DNA of 64,000 nucleotides from Pseudomonas sp. SJZ079 (lineage in GTDB: Bacteria > Pseudomonadota > Gammaproteobacteria > Pseudomonadales > Pseudomonadaceae), in NCBI RefSeq assembly GCF_007993865.1, contig NZ_VIUH01000006.1:1-64000 (forward strand), in the 5' to 3' direction. The notes beneath the pieces were generated by a model that saw only the letters and a program-made list of their open reading frames with translations, was not told the DNA's origin and ran no database searches. Within the stretch, counting starts at the first letter, position 1. Each line of letters starts with the position of its first letter. A program made the translations under genes and the position numbers. Below are positions 7,745-17,180 of this stretch, in pieces.

Positions 7745-8953
7745 TTATGGGGCCAGCGCGGCGCTCGCCACCGGTCGCGGTCGCAACAGCTGAAAGGCGC
7801 TGAAGGCCGCGACAGCGAACAGCCCATTGAGCAACACCATAGGCCACGCCGTGCCATCCTGCAGGGTGCTCAGCAGCAAGCCACTGCAGGTCGCACCGGC
7901 CATCTGCGCGAAGCCCATGAATCCCGCCGCCAGCCCCGCCCTATGCGCGTTGGGCATCACCGCACCTGCCACCGAGGCCGGCAGCAGCATGCCGCCGCCC
8001 AGAGTGACCAGTACCTGGGGCAAGGACAGGCCGATGACCGACAAGCCAAACAACTGATACACCAGCAAGGTGCCGATGGCGCCCGTCGCCACCAGGACTG
8101 CGCCGATGCCGACGATCCTCTGCGGCCCCAGGAGCATGATCTTGCGCCGGGTAAACAGGGCGCCGGCGATCAGTGCCGAGACGATGGCGCCGAAGGTCAT
8201 ACCGTACTCAGCCGCACTCAGGCCCAGCAGGCCGATATACACCGCCGAAGAACCGGCGATCACCGCGAACATGGCGCCATAGGTGCAGGCCAAGGTCAGT
8301 GCCAGGGCCTGGAAGGAACGCGACTTGAGCAGGTCCACATAATTGCTCGCCAGCGTGCTCAGTTGTCCGGCCCGAGGGTCGAGGTGCTGATTGCTCTCGC
8401 GGTACAGCGCCGCTACCGCGAGCAACACGCCCATGCCAATCAGCAACGCCAGCAGGATCGGCGCCTGCCAGCCCGAGTAACTGGCCAGCAGCCCGCCGAT
8501 CATCGGCGACACGACGATGGCGCAGAGCATGCCGATCACGGTCAATGCCAGGGCCGGCCCGGCCTGGGCCTGCCACACGTCGCGCACTATGGCCCGCGCC
8601 AGCACCAGCGCCGCGCAGGCACCGAGCCCCTGCAGCACGCGAGCGGCGATGAACTCGCCCATGCTGCTGGCCAACAGCATCCACAGGGTGGCCAGCAGAT
8701 AGACCGACAGGCCCGCGAGCAACACCGGTCGGCGGCCGATGCGATCGGACACCGGCCCGAGCAGCAACTGGCCGAGGCCGAACGCCGCGACGAACGCGGA
8801 CAAGGCCATGACACTGCTGCCCGCGCGTGCCGCCATCATCAACTCGATGGCGCCCAGACTGGGGATGATCATCTGGGTCGAGATCTCCCCCAACGCGGTC
8901 AGGGCGACCAGGATCAGCAAGAGGGTGCGCGATGGCGCGGGATAGTCATGCAT
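7745..8953 (-). CDS. MFS drug exporter, Bcr/CflA type
   Basis: This is a 402-residue inner-membrane transporter with 12 predicted helices. The loop between helices 2 and 3 reads GPVSDRIGRRPVLLAG, the canonical MFS motif A, and the helix 5 segment GGLLASYSGWQAPILLA resembles the drug-efflux motif C of the DHA1/Bcr subfamily. I chose the start at 8953 (MHDYPAPSRTLL) because AGGAGAA lies five bases upstream; the longer frame overlaps the promoter. The gene is divergent from a PaaI thioesterase across a 169-bp region containing a perfect 10-bp inverted repeat, suggesting repression by an unlinked TetR- or MarR-type protein. The substrate is unknown. Confidence 0.88.
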   Translation of the reverse strand: MHDYPAPSRTLLLILVALTALGEISTQMIIPSLGAIELMMAARAGSSVMALSAFVAAFGLGQLLLGPVSDRIGRRPVLLAGLSVYLLATLWMLLASSMGEFIAARVLQGLGACAALVLARAIVRDVWQAQAGPALALTVIGMLCAIVVSPMIGGLLASYSGWQAPILLALLIGMGVLLAVAALYRESNQHLDPRAGQLSTLASNYVDLLKSRSFQALALTLACTYGAMFAVIAGSSAVYIGLLGLSAAEYGMTFGAIVSALIAGALFTRRKIMLLGPQRIVGIGAVLVATGAIGTLLVYQLFGLSVIGLSLPQVLVTLGGGMLLPASVAGAVMPNAHRAGLAAGFMGFAQMAGATCSGLLLSTLQDGTAWPMVLLNGLFAVAAFSAFQLLRPRPVASAALAP

Positions 8954-9032
8954 GGGGCTTCTCCTATTTTCTACCTGGGTACTCGGTACGAAGTAATGGC
9001 CGACATGAGCAGCTGTCGGCCTTTTATATTTC

Positions 9033-9062
9033 GACCATAATCCATACAATAAGATTATGGTC
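9033..9062. promoter_or_regulatory. Perfect inverted repeat, candidate operator
   Basis: GACCATAATC, ten spacer bases, then GATTATGGTC form a perfect inverted repeat in the divergent region between the MFS exporter and the thioesterase. A second nested palindrome, ATTATG-GT-CATAAT, spans 9054-9067. The arms flank AT-rich promoter-like sequence (TTGTAT and TATAAA on the minus strand), as expected for a repressor site. No regulator gene is adjacent. Confidence 0.6.
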
Positions 9063-9122
9063 ATAATTTAACAACCGCCGATCATCCGCTACTTACCACC
9101 CCGTGCCGAGGAGGCCAACGCC

Positions 9123-9662
9123 ATGCAAACCCCATCACGCGAAGCCAAACTGGCTGCCTGGCAGGCTGCGGAACACGCCATACGCGGCAAACTTGCCGCA
9201 CCGGGCACCCTGAGCCTGGCCCAGGTCAGCGAACTGCAACCACAGGAGTTCTTCGAGCGCATCGGTAACGGCGAGCTGCCCTGCCCGCCGTTCGGTGACC
9301 TGATCGACTTCATCCCACTGGAATGGGAGCCCGGCCGCTTCGTCTTCCAGGGCACCCCCGATGCACGCCACTACAACCCCTTGGGCAGTGTGCATGGCGG
9401 CTACGCCGCGACCCTGCTCGACTCCTGCATGGGCTGCGCTATCCATACCCGGCTCAAGCCAGGCCAGGGTTACACCACCACCGACCTGCGTATCAGCTAC
9501 GTGCGCGCGCTGAGCGGCAACGTCGGACCGATCCGCGCCGAGGGCCGGATCGTTCACCTGGGCCGCTCCACAGCGTTGGCCGAAGGGCGCCTCTACGATG
9601 TCGACGACCGCCTATATGCGGTTGGCTCGACCACCTGCCTGATTCTCAGCCTGCCGAGCTGA
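9123..9662 (+). CDS. PaaI family hotdog thioesterase
   Basis: This 179-residue protein carries the PaaI/YbgC-type hotdog fold: HYNPLGSVHGGYAATLLDSCMGCA holds the HGG motif followed by the catalytic acidic helix residue (D in LLDS), and GYTTTDLRISYVRAL is the central strand. Such enzymes hydrolyse acyl- or aryl-CoA thioesters. About 50 N-terminal residues precede the domain, common in this subgroup. The ATG at 9123 has a GAGGAGGCC ribosome site. It is divergent from the MFS exporter, with a shared candidate operator, so the two may detoxify the same aromatic or acyl compound; that is inference. Confidence 0.88.
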   Translation: MQTPSREAKLAAWQAAEHAIRGKLAAPGTLSLAQVSELQPQEFFERIGNGELPCPPFGDLIDFIPLEWEPGRFVFQGTPDARHYNPLGSVHGGYAATLLDSCMGCAIHTRLKPGQGYTTTDLRISYVRALSGNVGPIRAEGRIVHLGRSTALAEGRLYDVDDRLYAVGSTTCLILSLPS

Positions 9663-10009
9663 GCCGCACCCACTCACTCCACCTGCCAGCGCAGGGCTAC
9701 TGCGAGCCGCTCCAACTCGAAGCCCTGCCAGGTCTCGGTGCCGGGCCACAGAACCACCCCACTGGCACTCAGCTCAGCCAGTGTTTGTGGCAACAGAGCG
9801 TGCTCGATGCCTGCTTTTCAGAACAGCAGCGTCTGCCTGCTTAACCCGCATATTCACGCCTGCAGCCGACGTGCCTAGCGTCAGACAGCAACAATAAAAT
9901 TACAGGCGACATATATACGGCCTATTAAATTATAACTATCATATTAAAGGTCAACGGCAACACCCTCCAGCCAGCCCAGGCCTCGGCCCTGAACCGGAGC
10001 AACAGGATC
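9663..10009. other. Intergenic region before the thiolase
   Basis: The left half contains a degenerate coding remnant on the minus strand (listed separately). The right half, about 9885-9955, is AT-rich (CAACAATAAAATTACAGG, then ATTAAATTATAACTATCATA) and probably contains the thiolase promoter. No terminator with a clear stem was seen after the thioesterase. Confidence 0.5.
9674..9843 (-). pseudogene. Possible C-terminal gene remnant, unidentified
   Basis: The minus strand translates as a protein-like segment (HALLPQTLAELSASGVVLWP, then a GTETWQGFELERL segment ending WQVE and a TGA). An in-frame TGA lies about 45 codons before that stop, just before KAGIEH. The codon pattern is that of a real Pseudomonas gene, but no start or recognisable N-terminal domain exists. 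I read it as the tail of a lost gene; the family is not recognised. Confidence 0.35.
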
Positions 10010-11152
10010 ATGACCATGCACTCTATCGTTATCGCCGGTTTTGCCCGCTCGCCCTTCCACTTCGCCAAGAAAGGCGCGCTGATCGACATTCGCCCGGATG
10101 ACCTGGCCGCACATACCCTCAGAGGTCTGGTGAACAAGCTCGATCTCGATCCCGGCGCAATCGAGGACGTGATCATGGGGTGCGCCTACCCGGAAGCCGA
10201 ACAGGGTATGAACATCGCGCGCATCGCCAGCTTCCGCGCCGGCTTTCCGGAGACCCTGGGCGGCGCCACGGTCAATCGCTTCTGTGGTTCGTCGATGACT
10301 GCCGTGCATTTCGCCGCCGGGCAAATCCTCCTCGGCGCCGGCGAGGCGTTTATCTGCGCCGGCGTCGAGTCGATGAGCCGAGTGCCCATGGGCGGCTTCA
10401 ATACCTCGCCGAACCCGACCCTGCTGAGCGACTTCCCCGCGGTCTATATGAGCATGGGCCACACCGCGGAGCAGGTTGCCGAGCGCTTCGCCGTCAGCCG
10501 CAGCGAGCAGGAGGCAATGGCCGTCGCCTCCCATGCCAAGGCCACCAGCGCACGTGAGCGCGGCTTGTTCGTCGAGGAGATCGTGCCGATCGACACCCCC
10601 GCCGGCCCGATCGACACGGACGGCTGCATTCGCCCCGACACCCACGCCGATGCCCTGGCCCAACTCCAGCCGGCCTTCGGCGGCACGGTCACCGCCGGCA
10701 CCGCCTCACCCTTGACCGACGGCAGCGCCGCACTGCTGGTATGCACCGAGCAGTTCGCCCGTAACCACCAGCTGCACATCCTCGCACGCATCAAGGCGGT
10801 TGCCGTGGGCGGCTGCGCACCGGAAATCATGGGCATGGGCCCGGTCGTCGCCACCCGCAAGCTGCTGCAACGCGCCGGCCTGAGCATCCAGGACATCGAC
10901 CTGGTGGAACTCAACGAAGCCTTCGCCAGCCAGTCCATTGCCTGTGTGCGTGAGCTGGGCCTGGACATGGCCAGGGTCAACCTCGATGGCGGCGCCCTGG
11001 CGCTCGGCCATCCGCTCGGCGCCACCGGCGCGCGCATCACTGGCAAGGCGGCCAGCCTGCTCAAACGCACGGGTGGCCGTTACGCCATCGCCACGCAATG
11101 CATCGCCGGCGGCCAGGGCGTCGCCACCCTGCTCGAAGCGGTTGAGGGTTGA
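10010..11152 (+). CDS. Thiolase (acetyl-CoA C-acyltransferase)
   Basis: This 380-residue thiolase cleaves 3-ketoacyl-CoA or condenses acyl-CoAs. The nucleophile is Cys92 in NRFCGSS, the asparagine-containing NEAFA loop is near residue 302, the catalytic His334 lies in GHPLGATGAR, and the acid/base Cys364 is in CIAGGQG. All key residues of a degradative thiolase are present. The start ATG at 10010 follows GGAGCAACAGGATC; a second ATG two codons later is also possible. It precedes an RND efflux operon by 34 bases and follows a thioesterase on the same strand, suggesting a small acyl-CoA module, although it is not next to a fadB-type partner. Confidence 0.92.
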   Translation: MTMHSIVIAGFARSPFHFAKKGALIDIRPDDLAAHTLRGLVNKLDLDPGAIEDVIMGCAYPEAEQGMNIARIASFRAGFPETLGGATVNRFCGSSMTAVHFAAGQILLGAGEAFICAGVESMSRVPMGGFNTSPNPTLLSDFPAVYMSMGHTAEQVAERFAVSRSEQEAMAVASHAKATSARERGLFVEEIVPIDTPAGPIDTDGCIRPDTHADALAQLQPAFGGTVTAGTASPLTDGSAALLVCTEQFARNHQLHILARIKAVAVGGCAPEIMGMGPVVATRKLLQRAGLSIQDIDLVELNEAFASQSIACVRELGLDMARVNLDGGALALGHPLGATGARITGKAASLLKRTGGRYAIATQCIAGGQGVATLLEAVEG

Positions 11153-11186
11153 AGCCCTGAACCGCGGCCTAACGGAGGACAGAATC

Positions 11187-12308
11187 ATGACCCTGACTCA
11201 GCCGAACCTCGTTCGTCTGCTGCCTTTCGCGGCATTGTTGCTGCTCGGCGGGTGCAACAGCCAAGCAGACGGCAACACGCCCGCCGTCCTCCAACCGCGC
11301 CCGGTGCTGACGGCCCTGGTTGAGCCGGCCGGACAACACCAAACGGCCTACACCGGCGTGGTCGCGGCGCGCACCGAGAGTGACCTGGGGTTTCGCGTCG
11401 GCGGTAAAGTCATCGAGCGTCGTGTCGATCCCGGCGATCGGGTTGCCCGCGGCGATACCTTACTGGTGCTGGATATCGACGACTTCGACCTGGCCCTGCG
11501 CGCGGCAACCAACCGTGTGCGTGCAGCCCAGGCCCAGTTGCGTCAAGCCCGTGACGATGAACAGCGTTATCGCCGCCTGGCCCGCAGCGGCGCGGTGTCA
11601 CGGCAGATTTTCGACCAATCGGCCACCCGCCTGCGCGTGGCCGAAGCCGAACTGGCGGCGGCCAGTTCGGAAGCCAGTCAGGTGGAGAACCGCCGCCGTT
11701 ACTCGACGCTCAAAGCCGATGGCGACGGCATCATCACCGATGTCCGGGTGCAACGCGGGCAAGTGGTCGCCGAAGGTCAGGTGGTGGCCCGCCTGGCCCA
11801 CGATGGCGCCCGCGAGGCGGTGATCGATATTCCGGAGAATCAACGCGGCCAAGCCAACAGCCCCGCTCAGGCCTTGCCTTACGGCGCCACCGAGCAAGTG
11901 GTGGGCGCCACCCTGCGCGAGCTATCCGCCGCCGCAGACCCGATGACCCGTACCTATCGGGCGCGCTACAGACTCGAGGGCAACGCCGAGCGTTTCGCCA
12001 TCGGGTCGACCATCACCGTGCGCCTGCTGAGCCCGTTGCAGAACAGCCTGCTGCGGGTGCCGCTCGGGGCCTTGCACGACCCTGGCACGGGCCCCGGCGT
12101 GTGGCTGATCGGAGACGACCACAGGGTCCGCTTCGCTCCCGTGCAGGTGGCCAGGCTCGAGCAGGAATATGCCCTGCTGCAGGGCGGCGTGAGCAGCGGG
12201 CAACGCATCGTGGCCCTCGGCGCCCACCTGTTGCACAGCGGTGACCCTGTACGTCTACTGCCCGGTCCACCCCTCGCCTTGGCCAACCAGCCGCAACAGG
12301 AACACTAG
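11187..12308 (+). CDS. RND efflux periplasmic adaptor lipoprotein
   Basis: This 373-residue membrane-fusion protein is anchored by a lipid at Cys23 (LLLLGGCNS). It has the usual order: beta-barrel/lipoyl start (DLGFRVGGKVIERRVDPGDRV), an alpha-hairpin of coiled coil (residues ~105-165), the second lipoyl half (KADGDGIITDVRVQRGQVV) and a C-terminal membrane-proximal domain. It links the inner-membrane pump encoded one base downstream to an outer-membrane channel, which is not encoded here. The start at 11187 is chosen from the CGGAGG ribosome site and the lipoprotein signal; the longer frame overlaps the thiolase. Probably regulated by the TetR protein encoded after the pump. Confidence 0.9.
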   Translation: MTLTQPNLVRLLPFAALLLLGGCNSQADGNTPAVLQPRPVLTALVEPAGQHQTAYTGVVAARTESDLGFRVGGKVIERRVDPGDRVARGDTLLVLDIDDFDLALRAATNRVRAAQAQLRQARDDEQRYRRLARSGAVSRQIFDQSATRLRVAEAELAAASSEASQVENRRRYSTLKADGDGIITDVRVQRGQVVAEGQVVARLAHDGAREAVIDIPENQRGQANSPAQALPYGATEQVVGATLRELSAAADPMTRTYRARYRLEGNAERFAIGSTITVRLLSPLQNSLLRVPLGALHDPGTGPGVWLIGDDHRVRFAPVQVARLEQEYALLQGGVSSGQRIVALGAHLLHSGDPVRLLPGPPLALANQPQQEH

Positions 12309-12309
12309 C

Positions 12310-15300
12310 ATGGGCAGCCTCAACCTCTCGGAACTCGCCGTGCGGCACCGCCCGGTGACCCTGTTTCTGCTCATCGCGGTACTCTGTGCAGGGGTGTTTG
12401 CCTTCAGCAAACTGGGGCGTGCGGAAGACCCCTCCTTCACCGTCAAGGTGATGACGATCACCGCCGTCTGGCCCGGCGCCACAGCTCAGGAAATGCAGGA
12501 ACAAGTCGCCGACCGTCTGGAAAAGCGCCTGCAGGAACTCGACCTCTACGACCGCGTGGAAACCATCGCCCAACCCGGTCTGGTCTCGCTGAAGGTGCAG
12601 TTTCTCGACTCGACCCGTCCCGAGCAGATTCAGGCCCTGTTCTACCAGGCCCGCAAGAAGCTCAGCGACGAGGCGGCCGCACTGCCGCAAGGCGTGCTCG
12701 GGCCCTTCTTCAACGATGAATACTCCGACGTCTACTTTGCCCTCTATGCCTTGCAGGCGGAGCAGCTGCCGCACCGTCAACTGGTCCTGCAGGCGGAGGA
12801 GCTGCGCCAGCGCTTCCTGCGCCTGCCCGGGGTGAAGAAAGTGAATATCCTCGGCGAACAGCCACAGCGGGTCTTCGTCGAGTTTTCCTACCAGCGCCTG
12901 GCCACCCTCGGCCTCAAACCGGAGCAGATCTTCGCCGCCCTGGCCAGCCAGAACCGCATCGCCCCCTCCGGCTTCGTCGAAACCAGCGGACCGCGAGCTT
13001 ATATCCGTATCGACGGTGCGCTCGACAGCCTCGAACTGATCGAGAATGTGCCCATCGAGGCCAATGGCAAGGTACTGCGCATGGCCGATGTGGCCACGGT
13101 CAGTCGCGGCTACCAGGATCCACCGAACTACCGCATCCGCCATCAGGGCGAGCCGGCGCTGGTGCTGGGCATCATCATGCAGCAGCACTGGAATGGCCTC
13201 GAACTGGACAAGGCCTTGCAGGGCGAGGAAGCCCGAGTCCTCGCCGATCTAGCGCTGGGCATCCGCTTCGAAAAAGTCTCCGACCAGGCCAAGAACATTC
13301 GCCTGGCGGTTGACGAGTTCATGCTCAAGTTCTTCGTCGCCCTGGGCGTGGTCATGCTGATCAGCCTGCTCGCCCTGGGCTTTCGCGTCGGCCTGGTGGT
13401 CGCCGCAGCCGTGCCGCTGACCTTGTCCATCGTCTTCGTGATCATGCTGCTGAGTGGCCGCGAGTTCGACCGCATCACCCTCGGCGCGCTGATCCTCTCG
13501 CTCGGCCTACTGGTGGACGATGCGATCATCGCCATCGAGATGATGGTGGTGAAGCTCGAAGAGGGTTTCGACCGCGTTAAGGCCGCCACCTTCGCCTGGA
13601 ACTCAACTGCCGCGCCGATGCTCACCGGCACCCTGGTGACCATCATCGGCTTCCTGCCGGTCGGCTTCGCACGCTCCAGCGCCGGCGAATACGCCGGCAA
13701 CATTTTCTGGATCGTCGGTTTCGCCCTGATCGCCTCCTGGCTGGTGGCCGTGGTCTTCACGCCCTACCTCGGAGTCAAGCTGCTGCCGGCCATCACCCCG
13801 GTACCCGGCGGCCATCAAGCAATCTACGCCAGCAAGGTCTACCAGACACTGCGCAGGCTGGTGAGCTGGTGTGTGCAACACCGCTACCGCGTCACCGCCC
13901 TGGTGGTCGTCCTCTTTTTGCTCTGCGGTGCCGGGATGAGCCTGGTGAAGAAGCAGTTCTTCCCCAACTCCGACCGCTCCGAACTGTTCATCGAGATTTA
14001 CATGCCACCGGGCAGTGCCTTCAGGAGTACCGAAGCCGTGGTGGCGCAGGTCGAAAACGCCCTGCTGCAGGAGCCGCAAACCCAACTGGTCGACGCCTAT
14101 GTAGGCGGAGGCGCCCCCCGCTTCGTACTCTCGCTCAACCCGGAACTGCCGGACCCGGCCTTTGCCAAATTGGTGGTGCAGACGGCCAGCGCCGAAGCCC
14201 GCGACGCGCTGAAACTGCGCATGCGCGAACGCATAGCCGCCGGTGAGTTTCCCTCCGCACGGGTCCGGGTCACGCAACAGGTGTTCGGCCCGCCGGTGCC
14301 TTTTCCGGTGGTCTTTCGCGTCTCCGGGCCAGACCTCGAGGTGTTGCGCGACCTGGCCGAGGACGTACGCCAAATAGTCGCGGCCAACCCGCTGACCCGG
14401 GATAGCTTTGTCGACTGGGGCGAGCGCGCCAGCGCCTACCGTCTGGTGCTCGATCAGGATCGCCTGCGCCTGCTCGGTTTCACCCCCGGTGAGGTGAAAG
14501 CCCAGCTCAATGCCCTGCTCAGCGGCAACCCGATTACCGAAGTCCGCGAAGGCACGCGCACGGTCTCGGTGGTGGCCCGGGCACTGAACAGCCAGCGGGA
14601 AAACCTCGGCAGTATCGAGGACCTGACTATCGCCAACCGCAGCGGACAGTCGATCCCGCTGGAGCAGGTCGGCCGGTTCCAGGCGGTGATGGAAGACCCC
14701 ATCCTCAAGCGCCGTGATCGCGAGCTGACCTTCGAAGTACGCGCCGACATCGTCGATGGCCAACAGCCACCGGATGTCGAACTGGCCGTGTACGCCGACC
14801 TGCAGGCGTTGATTAACGAGCTACCCACCGGCTATCGCATCGAGCTCAGCGGGCCAGTGGAAGAAAGCGCCAAGGCCAACAAGGCCCTGGCCGTGCTGTT
14901 TCCGATCATGATCCTGTTGACCCTGGTGGTAATCATGTTTCAGGTGCGTTCGTTCGGCGTAATGTTGATGGTCTTCGCTACCGCGCCGCTCGGACTGATC
15001 GGCGCGTTACCGACCCTCCTGCTGTTCGACCAGCCCTTCGGTTTCAACGCGATTCTCGGGCTGATCGGCATCGGCGGCATCCTCATGCGCAACACCCTGA
15101 TCTTCACCGACCAGATCAAACAGAATCAGTTACAGGGCATGCCGATTCGCGAGGCGATCATCGAAGCCACGGTGCATCGGGCACGTCCCGTAGTGCTCAC
15201 CGCCCTGGCCGCCGCCCTGGCCTTTATTCCCCTGACCTTCTCGGTGTTCTGGTCGTCGCTGGCCTATGTACTGATCGGCGGCGTGCTGGTCGGCACCCTG

Positions 15301-15414
15301 CTGACCCTGTTGTTCCTACCGGCGTTGTGCAGCCTGGTGCTCGGCCGCCCGGCCCGCGCAGCCGCCGAGCTCAGCGTATCCACTCAGGCCCCAGCAACAG
15401 ACATACAGCCTTAG
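12310..15414 (+). CDS. RND efflux pump, inner-membrane permease
   Basis: This 1034-residue proton-driven exporter is of the RND superfamily. It shows the two-fold arrangement of 12 helices and two large periplasmic loops: helix 1 at ~15-33, helices 2-6 from ~340 to ~500, helix 7 at ~535, helices 8-12 from ~860 to ~1010. Helix 4 carries SLGLLVDDAIIAIEMM, in which the adjacent aspartates are the proton-relay residues. The signature GxxxxGxxxxP motifs near residues 395 and 940 are present. It resembles the MexK/VexF-like pumps without a linked OprM-type channel, so it probably uses a shared channel. Start at ATG 12310, one base after the adaptor stop. Confidence 0.92.
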   Translation: MGSLNLSELAVRHRPVTLFLLIAVLCAGVFAFSKLGRAEDPSFTVKVMTITAVWPGATAQEMQEQVADRLEKRLQELDLYDRVETIAQPGLVSLKVQFLDSTRPEQIQALFYQARKKLSDEAAALPQGVLGPFFNDEYSDVYFALYALQAEQLPHRQLVLQAEELRQRFLRLPGVKKVNILGEQPQRVFVEFSYQRLATLGLKPEQIFAALASQNRIAPSGFVETSGPRAYIRIDGALDSLELIENVPIEANGKVLRMADVATVSRGYQDPPNYRIRHQGEPALVLGIIMQQHWNGLELDKALQGEEARVLADLALGIRFEKVSDQAKNIRLAVDEFMLKFFVALGVVMLISLLALGFRVGLVVAAAVPLTLSIVFVIMLLSGREFDRITLGALILSLGLLVDDAIIAIEMMVVKLEEGFDRVKAATFAWNSTAAPMLTGTLVTIIGFLPVGFARSSAGEYAGNIFWIVGFALIASWLVAVVFTPYLGVKLLPAITPVPGGHQAIYASKVYQTLRRLVSWCVQHRYRVTALVVVLFLLCGAGMSLVKKQFFPNSDRSELFIEIYMPPGSAFRSTEAVVAQVENALLQEPQTQLVDAYVGGGAPRFVLSLNPELPDPAFAKLVVQTASAEARDALKLRMRERIAAGEFPSARVRVTQQVFGPPVPFPVVFRVSGPDLEVLRDLAEDVRQIVAANPLTRDSFVDWGERASAYRLVLDQDRLRLLGFTPGEVKAQLNALLSGNPITEVREGTRTVSVVARALNSQRENLGSIEDLTIANRSGQSIPLEQVGRFQAVMEDPILKRRDRELTFEVRADIVDGQQPPDVELAVYADLQALINELPTGYRIELSGPVEESAKANKALAVLFPIMILLTLVVIMFQVRSFGVMLMVFATAPLGLIGALPTLLLFDQPFGFNAILGLIGIGGILMRNTLIFTDQIKQNQLQGMPIREAIIEATVHRARPVVLTALAAALAFIPLTFSVFWSSLAYVLIGGVLVGTLLTLLFLPALCSLVLGRPARAAAELSVSTQAPATDIQP

Positions 15415-15476
15415 ACCGACAACAGGCGTAAGATTACAGCCAGCATCCTAAGAATCTTGGCGGGATTAAACAGACC

Positions 15477-16049
15477 ATGCGCTACTCAGAAGACCATAAA
15501 GCCAAAACCCACCAACGCATCATCGATGAAGCGTCGCGCCTGTTTCGCCGCGACGGTGTGGGCGCCACCGGTTTGCAACCGTTGATGAAAACCCTGGGCC
15601 TGACCCATGGCGGCTTCTATGCCCACTTCAAGTCCAAGGACGAGCTGGTCGAGACTGCCCTGAACAACGCCGCGCAACAGCTCGAGGAAGCCACCAGGGA
15701 AGTCTTCGCCGGTGCCGCCCCGCTGCCGAGTTTTATCGCGCGCTACCTGTCCACGGCGCACCGCGCCGACCCGGGCGCCGGCTGCCCGCTGCCGACCATG
15801 TCCGCCGAACTGGGCCAGCGCGGCCAACCCAGCCCCATCACCGACAAGGTGATTAGCGACCGTCTGCAGATGATCGAGTCCTGCCTGCAGGGTGAACACG
15901 CCGATGAGCAGAGCGTGCTGATGCTCTCGGCCATGGTCGGCGCCTTGCTGCTGTCACGCAGTGCCAGCGATCCCGAGTTGGCCGACCGTCTGCTGCACAC
16001 CACCCGACGCCTGCTGCTCGAACAGGTCGAAACCCAGCCCAAGGCATAA
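15477..16049 (+). CDS. TetR/AcrR family transcriptional repressor
   Basis: This 190-residue regulator has an N-terminal TetR helix-turn-helix (residues ~10-55: RIIDEASRLFRRDGVGATGL, then THGGFYAHFKSKDELV) and an all-helical C-terminal ligand domain with Cys in AGCPLPTMSAE. The sequence around the HTH resembles the NemR/AcrR branch that senses electrophiles through cysteines, but the effector is unknown. It lies 62 bp downstream of the RND pump on the same strand, and is the likely local regulator of the adaptor-pump operon. Whether it also binds the 9033-9062 inverted repeat is untested. Confidence 0.9.
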   Translation: MRYSEDHKAKTHQRIIDEASRLFRRDGVGATGLQPLMKTLGLTHGGFYAHFKSKDELVETALNNAAQQLEEATREVFAGAAPLPSFIARYLSTAHRADPGAGCPLPTMSAELGQRGQPSPITDKVISDRLQMIESCLQGEHADEQSVLMLSAMVGALLLSRSASDPELADRLLHTTRRLLLEQVETQPKA

Positions 16050-16121
16050 GCAACCAGCCACTAAAAAGCGCCCCCTCCGCAAACGGAACAGGCGCCGTGG
16101 CAACAGCGACCCGGCAGGCGA

Positions 16122-16916
16122 TTACTTGTAGCGTGCCGCCGCACTGTTGCGCGACAGGTTCGGCCCCAGCTTGCTCCGCGCCGCCAGCAGAGCGCCCCAG
16201 TCCGCAGCGTCGGGCAACGAAGGGATGGTGACCAACTCATCCTGATCGAAGCCAGCCAATGCCGCGTCGACCATCTCGCCCACCTCCATGATCATTTCCG
16301 GCGGCAGTGCCGACTCGTCCATGCCGCTGCGCTCCCAGATTTCGGTACGGGTCACGCCGGGCAACACCGCCTGTACCTGTACCCCCAGCTTGGCGACTTC
16401 GCCGTGCAAGGTCTGGGTCAGGCTCAGCACATAGGCTTTGCTCGCACTGTAGACGGCATTGAACATCTCCGGCGCCAGCGCCACCACCGAGGCGAGATTG
16501 ATGATCGCGCCGCGTCCAACCCCGCCGAAGTTCGCCGCAGCGGCCGCCGACAGGCGAGTCAGCGCCACCACGTTGAGCTGAATCATGCTCTCGACTTTAT
16601 CCAGATCGGCCTCGGCCAAGGTGCCGTTCATTGCCACCCCGGCATTGTTCACCAGCAGGCTAATCGCGGTATCGCTACGCAAGCGCTGCTCCACGGTTTG
16701 CAGATCGGCCTTGCTGGTCAGGTCGGCCTTGAAGACCTCGGCCTTCACCCCGTGCTCGCGCGCCAAGCGCTCGGCCAAGGCTTCCAGGCGCTGCTGATCG
16801 CGCGCCACCAGCAACAAGTCAAAGCCCCGTTGCGCCAGGCGCTCGGCATAAGTGGCGCCAATCCCGGACGACGCACCGGTGATCAATGCCGTGCCCTTCT
16901 CGTTTTGCTTGCTCAT
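16122..16916 (-). CDS. Short-chain dehydrogenase/reductase, NAD(P) dependent
   Basis: This 264-residue classical SDR has the cofactor motif TGASSGIG at residues ~13-20, the NNAG motif at ~92, and the catalytic Ser and Tyr-x3-Lys in NLASVVALAPEMFNAVYSASK. The ARD motif after the second strand (LLLVARDQQRL) favours NADP. It belongs to the DltE-like YqjQ branch, which often acts on lipids or ketones of unknown identity. The start at 16916 is set by GGAGAATC just upstream; the longer frame is not protein-like. It converges with the tetR gene. Confidence 0.88.
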   Translation of the reverse strand: MSKQNEKGTALITGASSGIGATYAERLAQRGFDLLLVARDQQRLEALAERLAREHGVKAEVFKADLTSKADLQTVEQRLRSDTAISLLVNNAGVAMNGTLAEADLDKVESMIQLNVVALTRLSAAAAANFGGVGRGAIINLASVVALAPEMFNAVYSASKAYVLSLTQTLHGEVAKLGVQVQAVLPGVTRTEIWERSGMDESALPPEMIMEVGEMVDAALAGFDQDELVTIPSLPDAADWGALLAARSKLGPNLSRNSAAARYK

Positions 16917-17121
16917 GTGATTCTCCATCGAGTTAACCCGCCATTCGCGGCCCTGCAGCAGTGAATCCGGCCTTTGGATTTCATCCATAAGCCTAGATAT
17001 ATGTCACCCATCATCTAACCTGTCAAGCAGCACACCTGGCATTGCCGAGTCGGCCAGACACACGGCGAATGAGCGCAATAAGAGGTAGGTCAACTCGCTT
17101 GCCGCGATGAACTCGCGCGCA

Positions 17122-17154
17122 CAAAAAAGCGGATAACCATGCCGGTTATCCGCT
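17122..17154 (-). terminator. Terminator after ahpF
   Basis: A perfect 11-bp stem (AGCGGATAACC / GGTTATCCGCT) with a five-base loop is followed by six or seven U residues on the minus strand. It lies just past the ahpF stop codon at 17181. Confidence 0.85.
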
Positions 17155-17180
17155 GTCTGGTGTGCCTGAACGCTACTCGA

